64,000 nt of DNA from Lepidodermella squamata (lineage: Eukaryota; Gastrotricha), in contig JBLDXI010000015.1 in NCBI GenBank assembly GCA_047495785.1, positions 3,162,001-3,226,000 on the forward strand, read 5' to 3'. The position numbers and the translations under genes were made by a program. The notes beneath the pieces are model-generated. The model searched no databases, was not told the origin of the DNA, and was given only the letters and a program-made list of their open reading frames with translations. How positions within the stretch are numbered: the stretch's first letter is position 1; each line of letters opens with the position of its first letter. This document shows positions 38,340 to 48,000 of the stretch, piece after piece.

Positions 38340-39397
38340 CTATGATCTTTTGAAGCAAATAACATCGCCATTGTGAAGACCAGCGTAAATAGCCGGCTCC
38401 TCGCCGTTGTCCCCTGTTGCCGCGACGGCAACACAGCGAGGCGTTGAGTCAAGTTTGTCAGATAGCCACTCGCCGCTCGAACTAGCCAAATCATCCGGAT
38501 AGGCCGGGCTGAAAATTTGAATCTTGGAACTGCCGCAGTCTGCTATGATTAGATTGCCAGCCGAGTCGAAAACCATGCCAAGGGGGTTGACTACATATTT
38601 CGCAGGGTCACTGTGACGCTTTTTCATCTTCCCCGCAATGATTGAGACAAATCTGAAGCAATTTCGTGTCGAGTCATCTCGGCAGCTGTCAAAAAGCAAT
38701 ATTCGCTGTGTTGGAGTCGAAGAAACGGCAAGAGATTGATGCTTAGCGCTGAACGCGCAGCACTGTAGGAAGGGATATGGCCAACTATCACTGACGCCGT
38801 AGTCCAACAGCTGAACACCGTCGGCTAGACACCAAGCTCCAACGTTGGATTTTCCACGTCGATCGCAGCAATACAACAGCCCACGTTCGGAGTCGACGGC
38901 CATTCCCCAGAACTCCCTGTTGTAATTCCGACCTCGAACGAAAGTATCCAGCACAGAGTGGAGTGACTGACATGCCGTGTTTATGTTAGTTGTGAAAATC
39001 CCGTCTTTCGAAGCGAGGCTGAAGTAGATGTTACCAGTTTTCCGGTCGAACTCTGCGTACTCCAACGACTTATTCTTCCCGACGGAGTCGACAAATAAGT
39101 GTGGAAGATAGACCCGACATGATGGCTGGGTGTAAGTGACTAACCGCAGCTCTTCGTCAACAATCTTGATGTAAGATATATTGATTTTTATGGATGAAAG
39201 CTGATTTTATAACTCACCTGAATATCTCCGTTCATTTTGACTATGACTAGGTGGTTGTCGTAAGGGAAGATGCCGATGACAACTGCTGACGAAAGCTTGA
39301 GGACTTTGGATGGTTTAATCGACCATTTTTTGTCGGAATTCCGCGGATTCACGTCGACAATAGGTTCCCAAGTTTTAGTTCCAGCCTTTTTCGCCAT
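38340..39397 (-). CDS. NHL-type beta-propeller protein
   Basis: Two exons, 39397-39218 and 39164-38340, give 334 residues; the 53-nt intron has a GTGAGT donor. There is no signal peptide (MAKKAGTKTWEPIVDVNPRN), so it is probably cytosolic. The C-terminal half has the repeat pattern of NHL or SMP-30-like propellers: NPLGMVFDSAGNLIIADCGS followed by KIQIFSP is a textbook NHL blade, and REFWGMAVDSERGLLYCCDR and PRCVAVAATG look like further blades. NHL propellers serve as protein or RNA binding scaffolds or, in the SMP-30 type, as lactonases; no catalytic metal ligands could be assigned here. AATAAA at 38298-38293 places the 3' end next to the stop codon of sushi gene J. Family confidence is moderate. 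Confidence 0.72.
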
Positions 39398-41134
39398 GAA
39401 AAATCAAAGTCGAAAATTTTCTAGGTAAAAAATACAGCTATTTTAACCCCTTTTTATACACAGGGGCTAAAAGGGTGTTTATCATTTATTTCTGAAGTGT
39501 GAAAACACTCTAGTCTCGGGGGGCATATTCAGGTGGAAATTAACGCCGGTATTGTTTCGGGCGCCGTGTTCACGTGTCTTCTATTCGCATGAGGCGCAAA
39601 AGTGTTCGTTTGACGTGTTCGCTAAACGGACGCTATTACTACATCAGTGGGGCCAGTAATTGACACTTGAACGTTCTGCGTAACGGAAATATCGCCGTGT
39701 CCCATTGTTTTGTGGCGCAAAAAACTGTTTGCATGCACCGAACGTGTTGCGCTGCAAACGGCAATTTTCTCGCACTTCATGTATTATAGCTACCGTTCGG
39801 CTTCTATGTGGACCCCGGGCAGGTGTTATCTATCTAGCTGCTGACCTGATGACTCCCAAATGCGAGCAAATAATGATCTTAAATAAACAATGACGCGTGT
39901 TATTACGGTCACGCTTCGTTTTACGCGAATCGCGCGAATATAATGCGATAGAAGTGGCGAGGGGCGGCCGACTTCGCGCCGTGATCTGGAAACAAAAGGA
40001 AATGCATCAGGTGCGCCTAGTATCGTATTAAAAACGGCATTAATCATCCGAATAAAAAAAATTGAAGTGGTTTTATCGGGTAATATACTACAATAAAATC
40101 ATTTACCCATTAATGACTGGACAGGATTTTTCTAGGTGCACCTGATATTACAGCCAAGGAGTTATCTTTTGCTCGCCGCTACGCATTTTGCGAAAATAAA
40201 CAGCAGTTATTGCCGGTATAGCCTGTATATGCGCCGAAATTATGTACTGTCTGACAGAATCACCCCATCAATCATCGGAGGATATAGCTGTTATCGGCGC
40301 TTATTATTGTTAACTGTGTTGTCTGTTTTTCCACCGACAGCAATATTATTGTTAAATAATTAATAGCCGCATAATTTACACTTAACAAAACAATGCTTTC
40401 ACGATAATATAACTCGCTGCCAAAAAAATCGTAAAAAAAATACAAAAAACATATCAAACGGCTGCATGCATAAAATTTGTCTGATGAGTCAGATAGAAAG
40501 TATAAAATCGGCCTTAATCCGAACAGACGGATGATGGCATGTATAGAAGCAACCCCATGAGGAAACGTTTTTGTTACACTTTTCTGCGCAAGTTGTGTAT
40601 AAATATTGTTGTCTGCAAATCCCACGCGCGATTCCCAAAAGGCGCCAGAAAAACCACTGAAGAAGTAGAACAAGTAAACAGTGGCGGGCGTATTTTTTAG
40701 CCCGACGGAGACAGACAAAATTTGCATGTATAATGTTTTATCAGAAAATAAATTTCGAAATACGTGGGCGTGAATTACCGCAATGGCCAAACTTGGGTTA
40801 TATTGCCTATAAATGCGTTAAAAACTTGGCCGTTGGTAGTTGCTATCGCACCTGTAAATTTGGCATACAAATTTAATGCATGACTTGACTTGAATAAGCC
40901 ACTAAAATTGGGTTCACGACGAATTTTTCTGCGGCTACTGGTCGCCAAAAGGCCTTGTTTTCACCGTGCAACAGTGCAATCTTTTGATTTTTTAATTAAT
41001 TTTTCGGATGAATTGAGCGAGAAGCACTCTTGAAGAACTTATGGAAGCAACGATTGACAAGAAATGGCGAACTTTCTAGTTTATTTTATCTCGGACAATG
41101 TCATACAAAACGACACGTATTTCGTTGATTTAAA
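39398..41134. other. Long intergenic region, 1.7 kb
   Basis: AT-rich, with no gene that I can support. A 172-codon minus frame (40790-40272) opens with TTG and is rich in Tyr, Phe and Ile in a way that suits AT-rich non-coding DNA. Confidence 0.4.
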
Positions 41135-41569
41135 TCACCTGGAAAAGAAGAATTCAATGACTGAAGAATAAGTCAGTGCCATCAAATTATCGAGCCAAAA
41201 CGAAGAAGTTGGCGCTGAATTGAGTTGAGGCGGCCGCAGTGTATTACAGCGGTCCCAGTCACAACACAGGCACGTGCAGTTGCTCTCGCGACTTTCGCAC
41301 ATTTGCAGCAGCCAGTGTGAGCAGTCGTTGTAGCACTGTGCTAGGGTTTTCCTCGGGTCACTGATGCATGTCTGGTATTTGTAATTGCCGTACTGAAGGT
41401 CGATTTTTAGCTTACACACGCTGCATTCCGCTAGCTGCAAATCGCCGTAGAAACCGCTTTCGTCAACATAACACTGAATTGTACGAGCGACAAGGGCTGT
41501 TTGTGCCCGGGTGTAAAAAGGAGCCAGAGAGCCGATAATGTAGTAAAATAGGATCTCAAGTTTAACCAT
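41135..41569 (-). CDS. Ly6/ET-module-like GPI-anchored cysteine-rich protein
   Basis: One exon, 144 residues. A signal peptide (MVKLEILFYYIIGSLAPFYT) precedes a domain of about 75 residues with a three-finger-like cysteine pattern: QCY, CSVCK, QTCISD, CYNDC, CESRESNC, then CLCCDWDRCN. A C-terminal CC-x2-D-x-CN is characteristic of Ly6/uPAR and the related ET-module families. After a Pro/Ser/Ala stretch the C-terminus is hydrophobic (FWLDNLMALTYSSVIEFFF), suitable for GPI attachment. Such proteins act at the outer cell surface, for example in modulating ion channels or receptors. The specific partner is unknown. Confidence 0.7.
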   Translation of the reverse strand: MVKLEILFYYIIGSLAPFYTRAQTALVARTIQCYVDESGFYGDLQLAECSVCKLKIDLQYGNYKYQTCISDPRKTLAQCYNDCSHWLLQMCESRESNCTCLCCDWDRCNTLRPPQLNSAPTSSFWLDNLMALTYSSVIEFFFSR

Positions 41570-42168
41570 CGATCTAAAAAAAATCGGAAAATTTACGAAG
41601 CCGCAAAAACCATTATTAACTGAGGCGAAAAATACGGACTAATTCTCTCGAAAGAAGCCTTTAAAAATCGTGAATTTTCTCGAAGTCACAAATTTAGTTT
41701 AAATTACTACGCTACATATATAGGATCAGCGTGCTCTAGATAACTCGCAAAACTATTGACGAAGAATAATTCAGATGAAGTAAATAACACAGCAAATACG
41801 CCTCGGCTGTTTACCTTATTTGTCATTAAGAGGCGTCGACGTTTGCCGTCTCAGTTCTGAGTGGAATGGCTTCGGAATATATTATTATCATTAAATATAC
41901 TTTTATTCGCTACAATACGCAAACTCTTTTTTCACATTTAAAAAAATGGATTTCAAGTCACAGCTCGTTGCCAGAAATTTCAACTTCCTGCAATTTGCGG
42001 CTATTGAACTGTCAAGGGTTCACCGTTCGTTTTGATAGCAAATATTTGCAAGGAGATGACCTATATATTCTGTAATTTCAAACGCACCTGGTGATGTACG
42101 TTTTATTAATTTCATAAAATTGAGCGCGCATTTTTTCATTTTTTATCGGTCAAAAAACATAATATTAA
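41570..42168. other. Intergenic gap
   Basis: About 600 bp. The 69-codon plus frame at 41866-42075 has no recognisable feature. Confidence 0.4.
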
Positions 42169-42592
42169 TTACACGTTTGAGATTGTGGGTAACGTCGGCG
42201 TGATGACGATTCTGCGATCTATTTTCGGATTGTACGCGTCGTAAATGCTGTTAATGGCTTTCGCTCGAGTTGGGACGTTGAAAGCGCCCAGTAATAGAAC
42301 TGCCGCCATAGCACCGAGTATGCCTCCGATGAAGAACCCCGACATTACAACACTAGGAGCTAGGCCGAAGAAATAGACGGCGATTGCTACTGCAAGAGCG
42401 GAACCCGTTACAACGAAGCAGTTCATTAGTATCAGCCAACAGCAATGGCGCCATAAAGGGGCTTCCAACCTCTGAAAATAAATTGCGATAATTGCGATTT
42501 TACGAATTTTCACGTCGAACCTTTCTCGATGGCCGGCCCATCGACTGGTACGGATGTCGTAAAGCGTTTTGAAAAGACTCTTCCAGCATCAT
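42169..42592 (-). CDS. Small two-transmembrane protein of the GFFxG family
   Basis: Two exons, 42592-42521 and 42471-42169, encode 124 residues. Exon one (MMLEESFQNALRHPYQSMGR) joins across a 49-nt intron to RLEAPLWRHCCWLILMNCF. TM1 runs from about residue 33 to 55 and TM2 is VVMSGFFIGGILGAMAAVLL. A short tail with two dibasic clusters ends in PTISNV. The sequence GLAPSVVMSGFFIGG matches the family pattern P-x5-GFF-x-G-[AG]-x2-G. I do not know this family. It lies next to two related genes on the same strand, which suggests tandem duplication. The splice junction is supported by the upstream open frame ending exactly at a donor, and by a TATA pair about 65 nt upstream of the ATG. Confidence 0.75.
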
Positions 42593-42654
42593 GAAAGCCG
42601 CTACATAAAGGCCCGCTGCAGGAATCAGTGATCTAGAACGCGATATTCCTAGTC

Positions 42655-42670
42655 TATATAGCGTATATAA
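42655..42670 (-). promoter_or_regulatory. TATA region of the two-TM gene at 42592
   Basis: TATATAC-GC-TATATA on the minus strand, about 63 nt upstream of the ATG. Confidence 0.45.
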
Positions 42671-42946
42671 GTAACGCTAATACGCGTGTAAACCCGTTTA
42701 TTTTGTACTCATGCATTATAGGAAATATTTTTGGTGGTTGTCGATGAAAGATGAGAAAATTCGCCCGCTGCCTACATAATTATGTTGTTACCAGTTGGCG
42801 TGTGTTTCTTTCCGACCGGCGAGAATGAATGCTGTTATTCAAGGCGAAAAATCAATCATTTTTCAGCGCTGGCTATAAGCACTGTGATTTCAGGTTTGCA
42901 TATTGTGTTTATTTTATTGTTGTAAAAAATAACAGCACACGGGTAA

Positions 42947-43371
42947 TTATACGAAGAAGTATTGCTCTTTAGTTGCTTCGAACATTTTGCCATTTGAGAC
43001 GCTGGCAACAATCTGGTAATTACCGTGGCGGCACGGCGGAGGGCTGGGCAGGTTCAATCGCTTGTGCTTGGGTTGACGAATCCGCCTTTCGCGCTTTGTA
43101 ACAATATAGGCCACGATTATAAGCGCAATCAAACTTCCAATCGTTCCTCCAACGAAGAATCCTTGTTTTATTGAACAAAATTATCTCAGAAAATCATTCA
43201 GAGGGAATAATTACCGTAAGCTATAGTTGTTGGATTGAGGCCAAGTTGTGAGTGTGAGCCGCCGAAGATTCCTATACAAGCACCAAAGGCCACCCAAAAT
43301 GTGACGAAGGCGAAATAGCCACATCTAAGGACGCATATGTGGTTGCGGTCGTCACCCTCCTCTTGCCGCAT
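42947..43371 (-). CDS. Small two-transmembrane protein of the GFFxG family
   Basis: Two exons, 43371-43215 and 43161-42947, encode 123 residues. MRQEEGDDRNHICVLRCGYF leads into TM1 (AFVTFWVAFGACIGIFGG). A short loop, SHSQLGLNP, then TM2 crosses the intron: TTIAYG / FFVGGTIGSLIALIIV. A basic juxtamembrane segment (KRERRIRQPKHKR) and a tail of about 40 residues follow. The family pattern P-x5-GFF-x-G-[AG]-x2-G-x3-A is complete. The intron splits the G of GFF (phase 1), whereas the neighbour at 42.5 kb is split before TM1, so intron positions are not shared. Function unknown; a small subunit or scaffold in a membrane complex is only a guess. Confidence 0.75.
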
Positions 43372-43648
43372 CGTTTATAGCGATGATGATTCGTAAAAGG
43401 CTGAAATTGAGCTAAGCATTTTCTCACTGAGATATTATGACGCAATCCTAATTCGAGACGTTTTTTTGGCACGGAGGCGGTGATGAGGTTTTATCTTTGA
43501 GCCCTGGTAAATTAAAGAAAGCCCCCGTGTATCCATCCTCCGGGCTAAAATTGGCATTGCGCGGGATAATTTTCGATAAAAACGGATCTGGATAATTTAA
43601 TTGCTATCGATTATTTTTATTGTATAATTTTTTTAAAAGTGAGACTTT

Positions 43649-43993
43649 TTATGATGATAGGGTAACAAAGCACACTTCCATTTTAGGATGCTTCTGCAGA
43701 GTCATTGTAATAATTTCGATGGGAATAGCGTCAGTGTCCTGTGTTTCGGTTAACTCGACTGGATGGACTAATCGACAGGAAATCCTCGCTTTCAACCGGA
43801 GGCAGGCGATCCAAAACGTGAGGACCGAAATCGCGAGCAAACTCGATAGGCCGATTGAGCTGAAGATAAGGGCTAAAGTTGGGTCGCATTTGAACCTGAA
43901 ATAGGTCTCGCTCAGCGAAAAAATAGCCAGCGCCAGGGCTGAGCTTGCAAAGGCGAAGACAAAAATCGCCAAATTTCTTTGAAGGACATGCAT
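43649..43993 (-). CDS. Small two-transmembrane protein, divergent GFFxG-family relative
   Basis: One exon, 114 residues from the ATG at 43993; an in-frame GTG lies 10 codons upstream. Layout is as in the two neighbours: a basic start (MHVLQRNLAIFVFAFASSAL) merging into TM1, a short loop ending KCDP, TM2 (LALIFSSIGLSSLLAISVLT), a basic stop (RLKAR) and a tail of about 40 residues. The core reads P-x5-F-SS-I-G, so the GFF is replaced but the Pro and one Gly keep their spacing. It is either a diverged family member or an unrelated two-TM gene; position and topology favour the former. Confidence 0.55.
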   Translation of the reverse strand: MHVLQRNLAIFVFAFASSALALAIFSLSETYFRFKCDPTLALIFSSIGLSSLLAISVLTFWIACLRLKARISCRLVHPVELTETQDTDAIPIEIITMTLQKHPKMEVCFVTLSS

Positions 43994-44319
43994 GAGGATG
44001 AAATAAAAGAGAATGCGCGTCACGCATAATCAATTTTTCGCCACCCTGCTCTTCATATAATTTTCGCTCAATTTTTTCACCCGCAGGTCAGTTGCACCGT
44101 GCGTACCTAATCGAGTTATATACTTGAAATTCTAAACCGCTCATATTACTTCCGTGGTGTGCGTGACAAATTGCGCCTGTAACAACAACAATGCTTCCTA
44201 ACACATAAAAGTTGAAAAAATAAATAATAAACAACGCTCAACACCTTTAAAATGAGAGGTTCATTCATCCCACGCACCGGGCGCAGAAATTTTCCCGCTC
44301 TTTAATTGTCCAGTAAAAA
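43994..44319. other. Divergent gap before sushi gene P
   Basis: About 325 bp between two genes transcribed apart; no confident motif. Confidence 0.35.
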
Positions 44320-44943
44320 ATGGTTGCCATTGTTAGCTACATCGCTATTTCGGTATTGGTAATTTTCAACGAATTCTCAGCCGTTTTCGGCCAAGCTCGA
44401 GCTGTTTCCTACGTCGAACGGACTAACACTGGCGCGACTGGGCCGAAAAAGCGGCAATTATGGCCGACTAGCTTGCCGTTATGTGAAGGACCTCCAGTAG
44501 TCGAGGGCGCGAGATACATTCGTTTGTTACCCGGCGAAGATGTTAGCAGCAGTAACAGCTTCGAGGATAGCTATTACCAGCACTGGTTTTTCGACTCGCA
44601 AGGCAAGCGAATGCATCGATTCGTCGAGGGCGATCGAATTCAATTCAAATGCCGCAATCATCGCAAAATGATCGGCCCAGCCATTGTCAAATGTTCGAAG
44701 GGCCAGTGGACTGAATGGCCTGATTGTGTGCCGCATGGTCAGAAAAATAGCACGGTCAACCCTCATGACGCCTGGACTAGGGTTAGAACTACGAAACGCC
44801 CTACTATCGAATTTTTCCCTATGACTGTTTTGACTCCGAAACCTCCAACAACAATAGCACCGCTCGCAGTTCCTCCAGGAATGAGATTAGATCTCAACCC
44901 TAATGCAACAACTCTTCTCGGCAGTCCGAACGGTAAATTCTGA
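44320..44943 (+). CDS. Secreted protein P with a single sushi (CCP) module
   Basis: One exon, 207 residues. A signal peptide (MVAIVSYIAISVLVIFNEFS) is followed by a propeptide-like stretch ending GPKKRQLW, a dibasic or convertase site. One CCP module follows: CEGPPVVEG, a long acidic and aromatic loop, FKCRNHRKMIGPAIVKC, then W-x2-WPDC. The remaining 60 residues are Thr/Pro-rich with PKPP motifs and an N-glycosylation site. It appears to be an outlier of the sushi cluster, 6 kb from gene J, with several other genes between. Its AATAAA (45018-45023) lies inside the last codons of the convergent MINPP gene. Confidence 0.8.
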   Translation: MVAIVSYIAISVLVIFNEFSAVFGQARAVSYVERTNTGATGPKKRQLWPTSLPLCEGPPVVEGARYIRLLPGEDVSSSNSFEDSYYQHWFFDSQGKRMHRFVEGDRIQFKCRNHRKMIGPAIVKCSKGQWTEWPDCVPHGQKNSTVNPHDAWTRVRTTKRPTIEFFPMTVLTPKPPTTIAPLAVPPGMRLDLNPNATTLLGSPNGKF

Positions 44944-45010
44944 ATGCCCTTCGGTTGCACAAAAATAATCATCTTTATTCAACCATTAATTTTGCTACTG
45001 CTGATAAGTA

Positions 45011-46807
45011 TTATTTGAATAAAATTTGGATTAAAATTAGCATCATTGTTGGAGTTAGATTTTCGGCTGAATTTCTGCGTACGGGCTGTCCAACTGGCGT
45101 AGTAGTGCGTTTCCCGGGAGTTGCTGTTGCTGAAGCTTCTCCAGGACGTGCTGTTGTCGAATTTTCCGGCCTTCCTTCCTCGCCTTTAGAATTCAGCGAG
45201 CATACTTTGTTAAAATCGCACTTTTCCGGATAACCCGTTGTAAAAGGGTAGGCAGCCTTGACGACCTCAAGTGGACAGGCGATTGAACGGGGACAAGCTA
45301 CTGGTAGAGACCTAGCCTTTCCATTCATAACGACCAACAAAAGCTGATCGAGCGGAGTCTCTTCTGCAGGGCAATCGAACTAAAATAAAAAAGTATTGAA
45401 TGATGAGACATGGTCGAAAACTCACGAAGAGGAATGCGAAATTAGCCGCGAATTTTCCGATTTCTGACGAAGAAAATTTTCTGTTTCGAATAAATTGCTC
45501 ACTTGCTGAGCCGACGAATTCGGTGGGAGGATCTTTGAATAGATTGAACGCAGCGCATATCGGTAAGATGATTTCCAGATGGCTGAATCCCAGCGTCATT
45601 GGAGGTAATTTTTTGCCTGATCTTCGCGCCTCGTAAGCCAGGTCAGCTTTCTCGAAAATATCATTCGTAAGAGCGCAGCTCATTTTCGGGAGTAATTCAT
45701 CGCCATACATGCTGCCCCAGTAAAGGTCAAGATCGTCGTAATACTCGAGTAGCGCTTCATCACTTTCATTCAATATTTTCTGAAAAAATATCAAATTATT
45801 AAATTTTAAATTATTAAATGAGTAGTAATTAAAAATCAATTAATTGTTAAATTTTAATAATTTAAATATTAAAAAAAATTACTTGTAATGCTGATTCGTT
45901 GAATGCTGCCATCTCAAACCCCGCCGTTTCGTACAGTCTGAAGATTTCAGCTATATAAATATTCGGAAAATTCCCTTTCGTGATAATTATAATTACTAAA
46001 AAATGTTACCTAGTTCAAGCGCGTTTTCCTTCAGCCCTAGACGTACTTTGTTGACTCTTTCAACAACGGAATTGGCCCAGGACGAATTTAAAGCAATCCT
46101 TTGTTGATAGCTAAACGAGTTGTTGTTAGCAACTCTTTCCCGATAAGCCGGGCAGACTTTGTGGAAGTAATGCCGAGTTTCGTTGATCGTCACATTTTCC
46201 GGGGTAGTTACCCCGATCAATTTGTCCCACTGGCCGCGAAACGCCTCGGCGCTTTCTATAGCTCGTGTTACGCTTGATGATTCGAACGAAAATTCTTGCT
46301 CTTTTCCGTCGCCAACTAAGGCGTAAAGTTTCAGAAGATTGAAATAATCACGAGCTAGGAATTCGTGTTCGAATCGGCCGCGATCGAGGAGCCCTTTCAC
46401 CATGTTAAGCTTATTCTTCCAATTTCGAATATTCATCAAATCGGTTAGCGACAGTGGCCCGTTTGTGTTATTCGTCGCAGAGAATAACGGATATTTGTCG
46501 GAAAATATTTTGGTCGCATTGATCAGCTTATCGATTGCAGTTTTAGTGTCATCGGCGTCTTCTTGCGCATAGGATCGCGTTCCATGCCTGGCCACCAATC
46601 TGAACTAAAAAATAAGGACAATTTTTATCAATCCTAATTTTTAGATGAAATGATGCTTACGTGGGCTAACTTGCAGGATTCTGGTATTTCAGCGTCTTTT
46701 ATTAACTTGACCCAGTCTGTTGGAGTCGTGTCATACGGCGTTTTGCTGCCGTAATAATGGCAATCAATCACCGAAAATACGGTAAAAAATGCATATAATT
46801 TGATCAT
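45011..46807 (-). CDS. Multiple inositol polyphosphate phosphatase-like histidine acid phosphatase
   Basis: Five exons, 46807-46661, 46604-46010, 45950-45883, 45779-45426 and 45379-45011, give 510 residues. The ATG at 46807 starts a signal peptide (MIKLYAFFTVFSVIDC). HYYGSKTPYDT resembles the FGTKTxY segment of MINPP enzymes, and LVARHGTRSY contains the RHGxR phosphate-binding and nucleophile motif. The second active-site motif, usually HAE, is HLE here, in LGFSHLEIILPICAAFNLF, with the general-acid Glu kept. Family knowledge: such enzymes dephosphorylate InsP5/InsP6 and 2,3-bisphosphoglycerate in the secretory path or outside the cell. The C-terminal 60 residues are a Thr/Pro/Ser-rich stalk ending in a short hydrophobic tail (MMLILIQILFK), perhaps a GPI signal instead of the usual ER-retention motif. 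The minus-strand AATAAA at 44979-44974 is 33 nt past the stop. Confidence 0.88.
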
Positions 46808-48000
46808 GATCGGGAAGTAAGAATTCAAGATATCATAATCGTATATGTCGCGTCTGCTGCGTATATCTGACGAGCGTCGTTTTGGAAGCTTTTAATCAAA
46901 GGATCAAATAGAGGCGTCGTAGAAGTAGATACCTGCTGCCGCGCCGGGTTTTGTTTGCTCGGAAGCACTTATTCCGTGGAGAAGTCTTTACCGAGCATAT
47001 AATGGCTCTAGTTTACTATGCCGGGGCGATGGAGGGGTTATCAGACGTGACATTAAGCTGGCTTTTTGCTACGAGAGACCAGCCACGCGCCTCTGGGAGG
47101 CTCCGGAAACAATGTTGCAGCCGTAAAAGGCGTGAATTTCGCGTCAAGGTGCGCGTGTTGATTTTGCGCATCATTTTGCAAACACTGATGTAATGATTCA
47201 TCATTGCGAGACCCAGTCAAATAAAAACGGGTATTTATTTATTGCAAGCTTCGAGCTTTTTGAGGCTGTAAAATTTAATTTTGAACTAATTCAATTATTT
47301 TCATGAAATTTTCGGCATTTATTTTTCATTTCCTATTAAATGGAATAAAGAATTTAATAAAACACTTTGATAACAAGCTAAATAATACGAAAATAAAATA
47401 TTCATAATTTATAATGAATAAAATAATGATTTGCTAATAATTTGCAATTTTTGGCCGATTTTTCATGCTATTTTATGTACACGCTTTTACAGCAAACACC
47501 CTTTTTCATTTGATAGCGGGACAAAAAGTGCATGAAAAAACCTTACCGCAGCACTCCTCTTTTATTACATGAGAAATACTATCGTAGTATTTCGTCATTA
47601 ATACTAGTCAGAGTACTTATTCATTTATTATCGTATTGCGCCATGTGATGTTTTTTGAACCCAGACAGCGCAGTACTTGGCATGCGTAAAAGCGTGCCAA
47701 GTCGACACGATGAATCATGTCTGATGCAATCCAGTCATCACGTCTATCGTTCTTATAAACAAGGAAAGTTCGATAACATTCGTGAATATACTAGAAGCTC
47801 CTGCCAAAACATGTTTTTAAATCCCGAAAGCTCGCCTTAATCATTACTTTTTACCTAAAATTATGTCTTTAAAATATCATAGAAATTATTACTATTACAA
47901 AGCTTCACTTGCATTTTTGCATTTAACGCGAATTACTTGAACGTTTATTTCAAACAATTACATCTACATGAAGAAAATGGTTGGCAAAAAATATCTTGAA
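46808..48000. other. AT-rich intergenic region, 1.2 kb
   Basis: Divergent promoter region between the phosphatase and eIF2-gamma. Short frames are present but show nothing recognisable. Confidence 0.45.

Noticed and set aside
40272-40790. 172-codon minus-strand frame
   Set aside because: Opens with TTG; AT-rich composition gives Tyr/Phe/Ile-rich text without defined membrane segments or a recognisable family. Not supported without transcripts.
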